The notes under the pieces were generated by a model. The model saw only the letters and a program-made list of their open reading frames with translations. It did not search any database and was not told the DNA's origin. Shown here piece after piece: positions 1-7,487 of a stretch of DNA of 64,000 bases. Source of the stretch: Kosakonia oryzae (GTDB lineage: Bacteria; Pseudomonadota; Gammaproteobacteria; Enterobacterales; Enterobacteriaceae); contig NZ_CP014007.2 of NCBI RefSeq assembly GCF_001658025.2, forward strand, positions 2,728,001-2,792,000, read 5' to 3'. The position numbers and the translations under genes are program-made. Position 1 is the stretch's first letter. Every line of letters begins with the position of its first letter.

Positions 1-345
1 GATCCGCTGGATGTGATTTTCTATACCCGCGCGCCGCTGGCTCCGGGAACGCTGATCAAGTTGCGTCCGATTGGCGTGCTGAAAATGATTGATGGCGGCG
101 AGACCGACGACAAAATTGTTGCCGTTCCGGCCAGCAAAATTGACCCAACCTATGACGACATCAAGAACATCACCGATCTGCCGAAGATCGAGCAGGAGCG
201 GCTGGAAGCCTTCTTCCGCGTCTATAAACAATTGCCGGATGGTCGCAAGAAAGTGGAGCTGAACGGCTTTAACGACGCCGCCACCGCCAAACAAGAAATC
301 AAACAGGCATGGGAAGCCTGGAAAGCAAAAAATCCGCAGCAGTAA
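1..345 (+). CDS. inorganic pyrophosphatase family protein, C-terminal part
   Basis: The reading frame is open from the first base, so the start lies outside the window. The visible 114 residues match the C-terminal two thirds of class I (Ppa-type) inorganic pyrophosphatase, which hydrolyses PPi to two phosphates with Mg2+. The first residues, DPLDV, correspond to the metal-binding Asp cluster of E. coli Ppa (DGDPVDV). The following segments, IGVLKMID, DDKIVAVP, YDDIK and FFRVYK, align with its metal- and phosphate-binding segments. The match to E. coli Ppa is clearly diverged, and the protein carries an extra lysine-rich tail, so this may be a second paralogue rather than housekeeping ppa. 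The missing N-terminus would show whether it has a signal peptide. The gene ends in a strong terminator. Confidence 0.88.
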   Translation, partial: DPLDVIFYTRAPLAPGTLIKLRPIGVLKMIDGGETDDKIVAVPASKIDPTYDDIKNITDLPKIEQERLEAFFRVYKQLPDGRKKVELNGFNDAATAKQEIKQAWEAWKAKNPQQ

Positions 346-346
346 A

Positions 347-375
347 AAACAGGCGCCCTTCGGCGCCTGTTTGCG
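347..375 (+). terminator. rho-independent terminator of the pyrophosphatase gene
   Basis: An 11-bp stem, AAACAGGCGCC with GGCGCCTGTTT, has a CTTC loop and begins two bases after the stop codon. The A and T tracts pair at its base. It separates this gene from the convergent ABC-F gene. Confidence 0.85.
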
Positions 376-408
376 TTAAGTGACCATGCGAGTTTGCGCA
401 TATCCGGC

Positions 409-2115
409 CTACAGGATGAGGCGGATTCGCTCGATCTCCTCGCGCCACTGCGCCTGCAACTGCGGTTTCTGATGTTTCTCCTTACGCGCCAGATCCTCTG
501 CTAACCGCGTCTCCAGTTCGATAAGACGCAGAAGAAGGGCATCGTCGTCATCCATGTCATCAGCCGCAACCGCTGGCGGTTGCGATTGAGTGGCAGAAAC
601 CGCGACACTTTCCCGTAAGCGATCATAAACCGCTTCAGCGTCATGCCACTCGTTCAGCTCGCCGTTTTCCACCAGCCAGAAACGATTGCAGCAGGCATTG
701 ATCAACTGCCGATCGTGGCTGACCAGCAGAAAACCGCCGCTGAACTGTTGCAGGGTTTCGGCCAGCGCCTCTTTGCCCGCCATATCGAGATGGTTGGTGG
801 GTTCATCCAGTAACAGCAGGTTAAAACGCGCCAGCGACAGGCCCACAAACAGCAGCCGGGAACGCTCGCCGCCGCTCAGTGTCGCCACCCGTTGCCCGTG
901 ACGCGTCCAGGCAAAACCGGCGCCAATCAGCGCCATTTTGCGATCGGCGGGCATCGGGGCAAACGGCTCCAGCGCGTCGAACAGCGTGGCATCATCCGCT
1001 AGCTGATGTAACGTCTGGTCGTAATATCCCGCATGCAGACGCGGATGCAGCCGCAGTGTAGACGCTTCACCGTGCAAAGCCCGCCAGATCAACCGCAGAA
1101 GCGATGATTTCCCGCAGCCGTTGCGTCCCATCACCGCCACGCGATCGCCGCTTTTCAGCCGCGCGATCGGAACATGGAACAGGGCGGGCAACCCCGCTGC
1201 GGGCGGCACGGCAAGCTGTTCCATCTCCAGCAGTCGATCCGCAGGTAGCGCTTCACCATGCAGTGAAAGCCGCCAGGCACTGCCTTCGGTTAGCGTGGTC
1301 TGGCTCTCTTTCAGGCGCTCCACCTGCCGCGCCATCTGTTTTGCCTTGCGTGCCAGATCTTCGTTGTCGTAGACCCGTCCCCAGATAGCCAGCCGCTTAG
1401 AACTTGCCGTCACGCGGTCGATCTCCTTTTGTTCCGCTTTGTGCCGCAGCGCGTCGCTCGCATCACGCTCTTCCAGCGCCTGGCGCGCCAGGCTGCACGG
1501 TAAAGCAAAGTGGTGCAGCGTGTGGTCGCGCAGGATCCAACTGCCGTTGGTAACAGCATCCAGCAGGGCGGCATCATGCGAAACCATCACAAAGCTTCCG
1601 CTCCAGCTACGCAAAAACTGCTCCAGCCATAGCAATGTCGGCAGATCAAGGTGGTTACCCGGTTCGTCCAGCAGCAACAGATCCGGCTCGCGGATCAGCG
1701 CCCGCGCCAGCAGCAAGCGGGTATGCTGTCCGCCGCTGAGGGTTGCCGCGGTGAGGGCGATTTCCGCCGTGCTCAACCCCATGCTGGCAAGCAGCGATTC
1801 GGCGCGCCAGCGCTGGTTGTCGCGTTCGCTGCCAGGCAACTGCGCCAGCACGGCATCCAGCAACGTCATCGCCAGCAAATCGTCGGGCAGATGTTGTTCC
1901 ACGCGCGCCAGCAGGCAGTGGTGCGCAACCGTAACGTTGCCGGAAAGCGGAGACAGCGAGCCGTCCAGCACTTTCAGCAGGGTACTTTTGCCGCAGCCAT
2001 TGTCGCCAATAAGTCCAAGGCGATCGCCTTTTCGCAGGGTAAAGGAGAGATCGGAGAATAACGGGCCAAAGGCCGTTTCAACACGGAGTGATTGTGCAGA
2101 TAGTAATGTGCTCAT
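409..2115 (-). CDS. ABC-F family ATPase (568 aa)
   Basis: A duplicated ABC ATPase without membrane segments. Cassette 1 has Walker A GDNGCGKS at residues 37-44, signature LSGGQ and Walker B LLLLDEP. Cassette 2 has Walker A GRNGCGKS, signature LSGGE and Walker B LLLLDEPTNHLD. A charged linker joins them and a charged coiled-coil-like tail ends the protein. This is the ABC-F architecture, whose members act on the ribosome (EttA, Uup, YbiT, YheS) or protect it from antibiotics. The sequence is not a close match to any of the four E. coli proteins, so its exact role is open. In the first cassette the usual DEPTNHLD reads DEPGNHLD. The ATG at 2115 has only a weak Shine-Dalgarno. A leader ORF and alternative hairpins lie directly upstream, suggesting regulated translation. 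Confidence 0.88.
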   Translation of the reverse strand: MSTLLSAQSLRVETAFGPLFSDLSFTLRKGDRLGLIGDNGCGKSTLLKVLDGSLSPLSGNVTVAHHCLLARVEQHLPDDLLAMTLLDAVLAQLPGSERDNQRWRAESLLASMGLSTAEIALTAATLSGGQHTRLLLARALIREPDLLLLDEPGNHLDLPTLLWLEQFLRSWSGSFVMVSHDAALLDAVTNGSWILRDHTLHHFALPCSLARQALEERDASDALRHKAEQKEIDRVTASSKRLAIWGRVYDNEDLARKAKQMARQVERLKESQTTLTEGSAWRLSLHGEALPADRLLEMEQLAVPPAAGLPALFHVPIARLKSGDRVAVMGRNGCGKSSLLRLIWRALHGEASTLRLHPRLHAGYYDQTLHQLADDATLFDALEPFAPMPADRKMALIGAGFAWTRHGQRVATLSGGERSRLLFVGLSLARFNLLLLDEPTNHLDMAGKEALAETLQQFSGGFLLVSHDRQLINACCNRFWLVENGELNEWHDAEAVYDRLRESVAVSATQSQPPAVAADDMDDDDALLLRLIELETRLAEDLARKEKHQKPQLQAQWREEIERIRLIL

Positions 2116-2133
2116 TGCTTACTCAAGAGTTAC

Positions 2134-2243
2134 AGGCACGAGAGTGCCTCGTCAAACATCGCTGACGATAACCCGGTAAGCCCGAGAGAAGGGGGTTTTA
2201 AGCTTCGCTCAAGCCGAAGTTATCGCAGCACGATACCGATAAC
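2134..2243 (-). promoter_or_regulatory. candidate attenuator: mutually exclusive stems upstream of the ABC-F gene
   Basis: Read on the minus strand, GTTATCG occurs inside the leader ORF (2237-2243), its complement CGATAAC covers the leader stop codon (2219-2225), and GTTATCG recurs at 2166-2172. The middle copy can pair with either flank; with the distal copy the pairing extends to about 14 of 16 bases (GCTGCGATAACTTCGG against CCGGGTTATCGTCAGC). A further hairpin, AGGCAC-TCTC-GTGCCT, sits at 2134-2149, just before the ABC-F start. A ribosome held near the leader end would free or occupy the middle arm. The complementarity is seen directly; regulation is inferred. Confidence 0.5.
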
Positions 2244-2303
2244 GCTTGAGCTGGCACGATCGCCAAATGTATGTGAAACATTGAACAGTTCACAATACAG
2301 CAT
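2220..2303 (-). CDS. leader peptide upstream of the ABC-F gene (27 aa)
   Basis: A 27-codon ORF begins with ATG at 2303. It is preceded by a near-perfect Shine-Dalgarno AAGGAGG (2310-2316) seven bases upstream, much stronger than that of the ABC-F gene it precedes. It reads MLYCELFNVS, then HTFGDRASSS, then VIGIVLR, and ends in TAA within one arm of an alternative-pairing structure. It has no signal peptide or recognised domain. Its size, strong initiation site and overlap with the stems fit a cis-acting leader peptide of the kind controlling erm and antibiotic-resistance ABC-F genes. I do not recognise the sequence. Confidence 0.55.
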   Translation of the reverse strand: MLYCELFNVSHTFGDRASSSVIGIVLR

Positions 2304-2381
2304 AATTAGCCTCCTTATATATTCAGTAAGTTGATGGGTGAAAAGGAGTTTAGCGGGGAAATGAATGTTTTACCAGCAAGG

Positions 2382-2412
2382 AAAATCGCCCGGCGCACAA
2401 GGACGCCGGGCG
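2382..2412 (-). terminator. rho-independent terminator of maeA
   Basis: On the minus strand a 9-bp stem CGCCCGGCG/CGCCGGGCG with an 8-base loop is followed by ATTTTCC. It starts 8 bases after the maeA stop codon. Confidence 0.85.
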
Positions 2413-2420
2413 TGGGAAGA

Positions 2421-4124
2421 TCAGATAGAGGTACGGCGATAGCTGCGGTACTTCGGTTCCCAGAAGTTGTCGTCGATCGACTGCTTCAACGCTTCAGGCG
2501 AAGTTTTCGCCGCCACGCCTTGTTGCTGCGCCATTTTACCGACGGCAAACGCGATGGCGCGGGAAACGGACTGGATATCTTTCAGTTCCGGCAGCACCAG
2601 GCCTTCACCATTGAGCAGCAGCGGCGAGTATTCCGCCAGCGTTTCACTGGCCGCCATCAGCATTTCATCGGTGATGCGCGACGCGCCGGAGGAGATCACG
2701 CCAAGACCAATGCCCGGGAAAATATAGGCGTTATTGCACTGGGCAATCGGGTAGGTTTTCTCTTTCCACTGTACCGGCGCGAACGGGCTGCCGGTGGCGA
2801 CCAGCGCCATACCGTCGGTCCAGCTAATGATGTCCTGCGGCGTAGCTTCCACGCGGGAAGTCGGATTGGAGAGCGGCATCACGATCGGACGCGGGCAGTG
2901 CTTGTGCATCTCACGGATGATCTCTTCGGTGAACAGACCGGTCTGGCCAGAAACGCCGATCAGAATGTCCGGCTTCACATTACGCACCACATCCAGCAAG
3001 GAGAGCGCTTCATTCTGCGCGCCGGTATCCCAGTTTTGCAGGTTTTCGCGTTTCTGCACCAGTTTGCTCTGGAACGGCAGCAGGTTCGGCATTTCGTCCG
3101 TCAGCAGGCCGAAACGATCGACCATATAGACTTTCTGGCGAGCCGCTGCTTCGCTCAGGCCTTCGCGCTGCGTCTGGGCGATGATCTGCTCAGCAATACC
3201 GCAACCGGCAGAACCCGCGCCGAGGAAGACAATCTTCTGGTTGCTCAACTGGCTACCCGCCGCGCGGCTGGCGGCAATCAGCGTACCGACGGTTACGGCT
3301 GCCGTACCCTGAATATCATCGTTAAAACAGCAGATCTCATCACGATAGCGATTCAACAGCGGCATCGCGTTTTTCTGCGCGAAGTCTTCAAATTGCAGCA
3401 GCACATCCGGCCAGCGCTGTTTCACCGCCTGAATGAATTCATCGACGAAAGCGTAATAGTCTTCACCGGTAATACGCGGGTGGCGTGAGCCCATATAGAG
3501 CGGATCATTAATTAATTGCTGGTTGTTGGTGCCCACATCCAGAACCACGGGCAGAGTGTAAGCCGGGCTGATGCCGCCACAGGAGGTATAGAGCGACAGT
3601 TTGCCAATCGGAATCCCCATGCCGCCAATCCCCTGGTCACCAAGGCCGAGAATACGTTCGCCATCGGTCACCACGATCACTTTGATATTGTGGTTCGGCA
3701 CGTTTTGCAGAATGTCGTCCATACTGCTGCGGTTCTGCCAGGAGATAAACACGCCACGAGCGCGGCGGTAGATGTCAGAGAAGCGTTCGCAGGCCCAGCC
3801 AACAGTCGGGGTGTAGATCACCGGCATCATCTCATCGAGATGGTTTTCCACCAGGCGGTAGAAGAGGGTTTCGTTGGTATCCTGGATATTGCGTAAATAG
3901 ATGTGCTTATCAATGTCGGTTTTAAAGCTCTGGTACTGCAGCCAGGCGCGTTCGGCCTGTTCTTCAATCGTTTCAACCACTTCCGGTAACAGACCCAGCA
4001 GGTTGAAATTACTGCGCTCTTCCATACTGAAGGCGCTGCCTTTGTTCAGCAGTGGAAACTCCAGTAGCACCGGCCCGGCATAAGGAATATATAACGATCG
4101 GTTTTTATTATGTTTGGCATTCAT
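2421..4124 (-). CDS. maeA: NAD-dependent malic enzyme
   Basis: The 567-residue protein aligns along its whole length with E. coli MaeA (SfcA, 565 residues), which oxidatively decarboxylates malate to pyruvate and CO2 with NAD+. The N-terminus carries [20 protein letters not shown]. The malic-enzyme motifs [32 protein letters not shown] and the nucleotide-binding [13 protein letters not shown] are intact, as is the final YRRTSI. A good Shine-Dalgarno (AAGGAG, spacing 7) supports the ATG at 4124. It sits downstream of sra on the same strand, as in E. coli, though a terminator separates the two genes. This pair is the clearest core-genome anchor in the window. Confidence 0.98.
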   Translation of the reverse strand: MNAKHNKNRSLYIPYAGPVLLEFPLLNKGSAFSMEERSNFNLLGLLPEVVETIEEQAERAWLQYQSFKTDIDKHIYLRNIQDTNETLFYRLVENHLDEMMPVIYTPTVGWACERFSDIYRRARGVFISWQNRSSMDDILQNVPNHNIKVIVVTDGERILGLGDQGIGGMGIPIGKLSLYTSCGGISPAYTLPVVLDVGTNNQQLINDPLYMGSRHPRITGEDYYAFVDEFIQAVKQRWPDVLLQFEDFAQKNAMPLLNRYRDEICCFNDDIQGTAAVTVGTLIAASRAAGSQLSNQKIVFLGAGSAGCGIAEQIIAQTQREGLSEAAARQKVYMVDRFGLLTDEMPNLLPFQSKLVQKRENLQNWDTGAQNEALSLLDVVRNVKPDILIGVSGQTGLFTEEIIREMHKHCPRPIVMPLSNPTSRVEATPQDIISWTDGMALVATGSPFAPVQWKEKTYPIAQCNNAYIFPGIGLGVISSGASRITDEMLMAASETLAEYSPLLLNGEGLVLPELKDIQSVSRAIAFAVGKMAQQQGVAAKTSPEALKQSIDDNFWEPKYRSYRRTSI

Positions 4125-4261
4125 TTTACAGCTCCTTGTTCAACGATCCCTGCGAGAGCGTTTCGCGGGGGGTGTGCGACGGGCGAGAGTATAAAACAAG
4201 CTGTCAGCAAATACTTCTTGTTCGCGGATTTCGTTGATGAATTGTTATCAAGGAGGGAAAA

Positions 4262-4288
4262 CAAAAAACCACCCCGGTTGGGGTGGTT
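4262..4288 (-). terminator. rho-independent terminator of sra
   Basis: Minus-strand stem AACCACCCC/GGGGTGGTT with loop AACC, followed by TTTTGTTTT. It lies 13 bases beyond the sra stop codon. Confidence 0.88.
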
Positions 4289-4301
4289 CAGGGTGGAAAA
4301 C

Positions 4302-4439
4302 TTAACCCGCGCGGCGATGACGCCCGGAGCGATGAACGACCACCGTCTCTTCCTGATTGTCTTTGGTAACAACTTTACGCGTGTTTGACACTTTGTAATC
4401 CAGCCCCATGATGTGGCGTGCCTGACGGTTCGATTTCAT
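4302..4439 (-). CDS. sra: stationary-phase ribosome-associated protein Sra (45 aa)
   Basis: A 45-codon gene whose product starts [20 protein letters not shown] and ends in a basic tail ([10 protein letters not shown]). E. coli Sra (RpsV, S22) is also 45 residues and starts [20 protein letters not shown]. It binds the 30S subunit in stationary phase. The Shine-Dalgarno AAGGAG seven bases before ATG supports the start. The gene order sra-maeA is the E. coli order; the E. coli neighbour bdm is not present on the other side. Confidence 0.95.
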   Translation of the reverse strand: MKSNRQARHIMGLDYKVSNTRKVVTKDNQEETVVVHRSGRHRRAG

Positions 4440-4832
4440 GCTTACTCCTTAATCCAGTTCAATGTTTCAAGGACAAGCCCGGTAACAGTGCCGGGCGAAA
4501 TTCAATCTCATCATTGCATCGGTACAAGAAACATACCGAGCCGTCATCCTCGATCATTGCGACGTAAAGCGCAATCGAAAAAAGGAATTTCAGGATTATC
4601 TTAATTCAACCAGCCGATGCTTCGCATCTGGAGAAAATTTCTGGGAAAAAGAAATGGAAATGGATCGCAATAAAAACAAGCAAACGGCAAACATCCGGAA
4701 ACACCTTTAGAATCCCGAGAATATATCCATTGATACGATTCAGGTCTCGTTAATCCCTGCAAAATATATGTTCTCCTTAACGAAAGGATAATTAAAAATT
4801 TCACAAGCCATATCTATGACAGGAGATATTTC
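4440..4832. other. AT-rich intergenic region between sra and the glycosyltransferase cluster
   Basis: No supported gene. The sra ribosome-binding site is at the left edge. A hairpin GCCCGG/CCGGGC (4477-4496) lies in the sra leader or marks its promoter-proximal region. From about 4570 the base composition drops towards that of the AT-rich glycosyltransferase gene, and a Shine-Dalgarno GGAGAT lies just before 4833. The bdm gene that precedes sra in E. coli is absent here. Confidence 0.6.
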
Positions 4833-5522
4833 ATGGACGAGAGAAATGGAGCAATGTTTATATCATTCGATGGCGTTGCCTTTTCAGGAATTACGGTTGA
4901 GGCATTTAAAACCGCACGGTTACTTTCACAAAATGGGATGAAAAATTATCTTAATCTTGGTTATGACATAAAGCTGGATAAAGGAAAATTCAATAAACCA
5001 TACGAATGGGAGAAATCGATATACAAAGATGCTTTTATATTAGTGCGAATAGATGACATTACCAGCGTACCGAATTACAACGTTGAATTTATAAATTATG
5101 CGCACAATGTATTGATAAGCCAGAAAACTGTTGTTCCACAAACAGAGTTGAACACTATTCTGACGAGAATTGATATCGCGGCTGAAGTATTGGCTGAAAA
5201 AATGGTGCAACAATGGGAACACCTGAATATTGGTTATCTTTTCGTTGAAAATGGCACATTGCCAGAGAATATTATATATACAAAAGCAATATATTTAGCA
5301 ATTGATATATATGGCAAGCGTTATAATTTAGCTGATTTTGTTACCTGGCGTGACCATGATCTGATGTGGAATAGCGAAAAGAGCGTACAGAAATATGGCA
5401 CGCACCCCTGGCCTTATGCCATCAAACCGGTTAACTCTCCGTATATACGCTATGTGACGCTTAATCAGGAATTAAAAGACAGACTGGAGGAGTGGTGCAA
5501 TATACCATTGAAGTACAAGTAA
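4833..5522 (+). CDS. GT4-type glycosyltransferase, N-terminal half (split gene)
   Basis: This 229-residue product looks like the acceptor-binding Rossmann half of a GT-B fold glycosyltransferase. It opens with an alternating hydrophobic strand and a glycine turn (MFISFDGVAFSGI), and later has VTWRDHDLMW and a segment ending KYK just before the stop. The donor-binding half is in the next ORF in another frame, starting before this one stops. Together they would make a normal single enzyme of about 450 residues. The ATG at 4833 has a Shine-Dalgarno (AGGAGAT, spacing 6). The gene is markedly more AT-rich than its neighbours, suggesting transfer. Either a frameshift has broken the gene near 5505-5540 or the halves are translationally coupled. 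The sugar and acceptor cannot be read from sequence. Confidence 0.6.
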   Translation: MDERNGAMFISFDGVAFSGITVEAFKTARLLSQNGMKNYLNLGYDIKLDKGKFNKPYEWEKSIYKDAFILVRIDDITSVPNYNVEFINYAHNVLISQKTVVPQTELNTILTRIDIAAEVLAEKMVQQWEHLNIGYLFVENGTLPENIIYTKAIYLAIDIYGKRYNLADFVTWRDHDLMWNSEKSVQKYGTHPWPYAIKPVNSPYIRYVTLNQELKDRLEEWCNIPLKYK

Positions 5523-6220
5523 AAAAGAATACATATGATTTTACAGAAACAGGAAATGGCAGCGATATCAGGCACAGCCTTGGCATTAGCAGCGATGACA
5601 TTCTTATTGCCAGAACCACGCGCCTTATTCCGCAAAAACGCCTGGATCGCGACATTTACCTCGTCTGGCGACTCAACCAACTTTTTCAGCAGCACAATTC
5701 TGCACAGCGTGTTCATCTCGTCATTGCTGGCGATATTAATGAGGCGCCAACCTGTTATCAGCAACTGGTCAATCTGTCGATTCAATTACAGGTAGAGCCT
5801 TTTACTCATTTTATTGGCTGGCTGCAGCACAATTACATGCCGCCTGGTTATAACACTCACACCATTGAGGATTTGTATTATTCCTGTGACCTTGTCTCTT
5901 TTCTGACTTCATGGGATTACGACAGCTATGGTAATCCGATTGGTGAAGCCATTAGCCACCGCCGCTGTTACATTTCGACACGTTATGAATATTACGATGA
6001 GGTGTACGGTCAGTACGACTTTGAGGCGCCGATAATGAATATCACTGCCGAACATGATGGTTATCCGGACGATGCGTTTATTTCCAGCGTTTTTAAACTC
6101 ATCACCAATAAATCACTTATGAAAGAAATTGCTTATCGAAACTTTTTAATTGGCAAGAAAGTGCTTATCGATAAGAACAGCGATTCAGATAGTAATCATT
6201 CAGGGAGGTTGTATGCGTAA
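5492..6220 (+). CDS. GT4-type glycosyltransferase, C-terminal donor-binding half (split gene)
   Basis: The frame shows the conserved GT4 C-domain: LGISSDDILIARTTRLIPQK near residue 30, a central VHLVIAGD strand, FIGWLQ, and the nucleotide-sugar-binding segment DLVSFLTSWDYDSYGNPIGE with a typical E(x7)E-like region. Two adjacent GTG codons (5492 and 5495) follow a GGAGG at 5486-5490, so re-initiation coupled to the preceding half is possible. Homologous sequence probably begins only near residue 15, which fits a single-base indel in an ancestral fused gene. It overlaps the next glycosyltransferase gene by 8 bases. Function: second half of a cytoplasmic or membrane-associated sugar transferase, inactive unless both halves assemble. 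Confidence 0.6.
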   Translation: MVQYTIEVQVKKNTYDFTETGNGSDIRHSLGISSDDILIARTTRLIPQKRLDRDIYLVWRLNQLFQQHNSAQRVHLVIAGDINEAPTCYQQLVNLSIQLQVEPFTHFIGWLQHNYMPPGYNTHTIEDLYYSCDLVSFLTSWDYDSYGNPIGEAISHRRCYISTRYEYYDEVYGQYDFEAPIMNITAEHDGYPDDAFISSVFKLITNKSLMKEIAYRNFLIGKKVLIDKNSDSDSNHSGRLYA

Positions 6221-7487
6221 GGACATTTACATATCAATTGTTTTGCCGGTCTATAACGAAAGTGCTCGTATCGATGCGGTTCTCACTTCGTTATTTAATC
6301 AAAAAACATGTAACAATATATTGTCGCATGAAAAGTATGAATTGATCGTTGTGGATAATAATTCTACCGATGATTCCGTTGCTAAAATCAACGAATTTCA
6401 GCGTCTGCATCCGGCGCTGGATATTCATATTATTAAAGAACCCACGCAGGGTGTTTCCTCGGCGCGAAAATGTGGTATGGATTACGCATCGCTGCGCTCA
6501 AAAGCGAGAGACAAACGGCTGGGTATTAGCCGCAAACACTACATCGTCTCGGCAGATGCCGACTGCACCGTTGATAGCTGGTGGCTACACTCACTGATTG
6601 AAAAAATGATCGCGGAAAATGGCGATTTAGGCACCTGTAACTACTACTACAACGAGAACGCGTTCCGGCTTCGCCCCAATCTGTTTGCGGAGATTCAGAA
6701 AACGCTGCGTTGCCGAGAGGTCTCATTTTCGCTGTTTGGCGGCTTTCCCGACGGCAAAGGGTTCGCTGTTGAACGCGCGCTTTACGACAAAGTAGGCGGT
6801 ATCGAAATCTTTTATCAGCTTGATAAGGGCCGGTTTGTCGAACACCTTTCGGATGACTGGGATTTCGGTATTCGGGTGATCGCGGCGGGCGGAAAACCCG
6901 TTTACGCACACCACTCCCGGGTTGAAATTAACAGTCGCCGCGTGGATACCATTCTGCAAGAGGTGATAACTGGCATCGCCTACGGGCAGGATGGCGTCAT
7001 CATCATGAAAGATGTCCGTCCGGAAAATACACAGCAACCGGTGTTAAGGGATACCACGCCCGCCCAGTCATTGCAGGCCTGGCACTATTCGATCAAGGAT
7101 TATGTGCCGAAAAACATCGTGCTGCCGGCGTTACTCAACCCGCAGATTCTGCTGGACAATCACGCCGTTCGTGAATTTTTTACCCCCCAGGTCGCCGAAC
7201 GTCTGTTCCGGCGTATCTATGAAATTCTCCATGAGATGCGTCTGATCGACCTGAGCCCGATTCATGCCTACAAAACGCCCGCCTACCGGCTCTATTTCGA
7301 GTTTCGTGACGATATTTTCAGCGCACTGCGCCGCGCGGTAGGCGAGGATATTGGTTTCCCACCGCCGCTTCCGGCCTGTTTTGAGAACGTTAAAAGCGAA
7401 GATTTTCAGCGATTTGTCCGTTATTTCAGCGAAGATCGCGAATCGGGCATGGCGCACAACTACTTCGCCAACGGAGGGGTGTTCTGA
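6213..7487 (+). CDS. family 2 glycosyltransferase (424 aa)
   Basis: A GT-A fold transferase. The N-terminus YISIVLPVYNES is the classic GT2 first strand, followed by LIVVDNNSTDDS with the nucleotide-binding Asp. A DxD-type motif (SADADCTVD) appears around residue 113, and DDWDFGIRVIAAGG supplies the catalytic-base region. The C-terminal 150 residues are helical without clear membrane spans, so the enzyme is probably soluble or peripheral. The ATG at 6213 is preceded by CAGGGAGG and is preferred over an upstream in-frame ATG lacking a ribosome site. Its stop overlaps the radical SAM start (TGATG), so the two are almost certainly co-translated. Substrates are unknown. Confidence 0.85.
   Translation: MRKDIYISIVLPVYNESARIDAVLTSLFNQKTCNNILSHEKYELIVVDNNSTDDSVAKINEFQRLHPALDIHIIKEPTQGVSSARKCGMDYASLRSKARDKRLGISRKHYIVSADADCTVDSWWLHSLIEKMIAENGDLGTCNYYYNENAFRLRPNLFAEIQKTLRCREVSFSLFGGFPDGKGFAVERALYDKVGGIEIFYQLDKGRFVEHLSDDWDFGIRVIAAGGKPVYAHHSRVEINSRRVDTILQEVITGIAYGQDGVIIMKDVRPENTQQPVLRDTTPAQSLQAWHYSIKDYVPKNIVLPALLNPQILLDNHAVREFFTPQVAERLFRRIYEILHEMRLIDLSPIHAYKTPAYRLYFEFRDDIFSALRRAVGEDIGFPPPLPACFENVKSEDFQRFVRYFSEDRESGMAHNYFANGGVF

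Noticed and set aside
2331-3488. Long plus-strand open frame of 385 codons
   Set aside because: It is exactly antisense to conserved maeA sequence and its translation shows no recognisable domain; it results from high GC at third positions.
5521-5527. A AAA AAG slippery heptamer suggesting programmed frameshifting in the GT4 gene
   Set aside because: It begins inside the stop codon (5520-5522) of the upstream half and its codon phasing matches the downstream half, so it cannot serve as a -1 slip site for the first frame.
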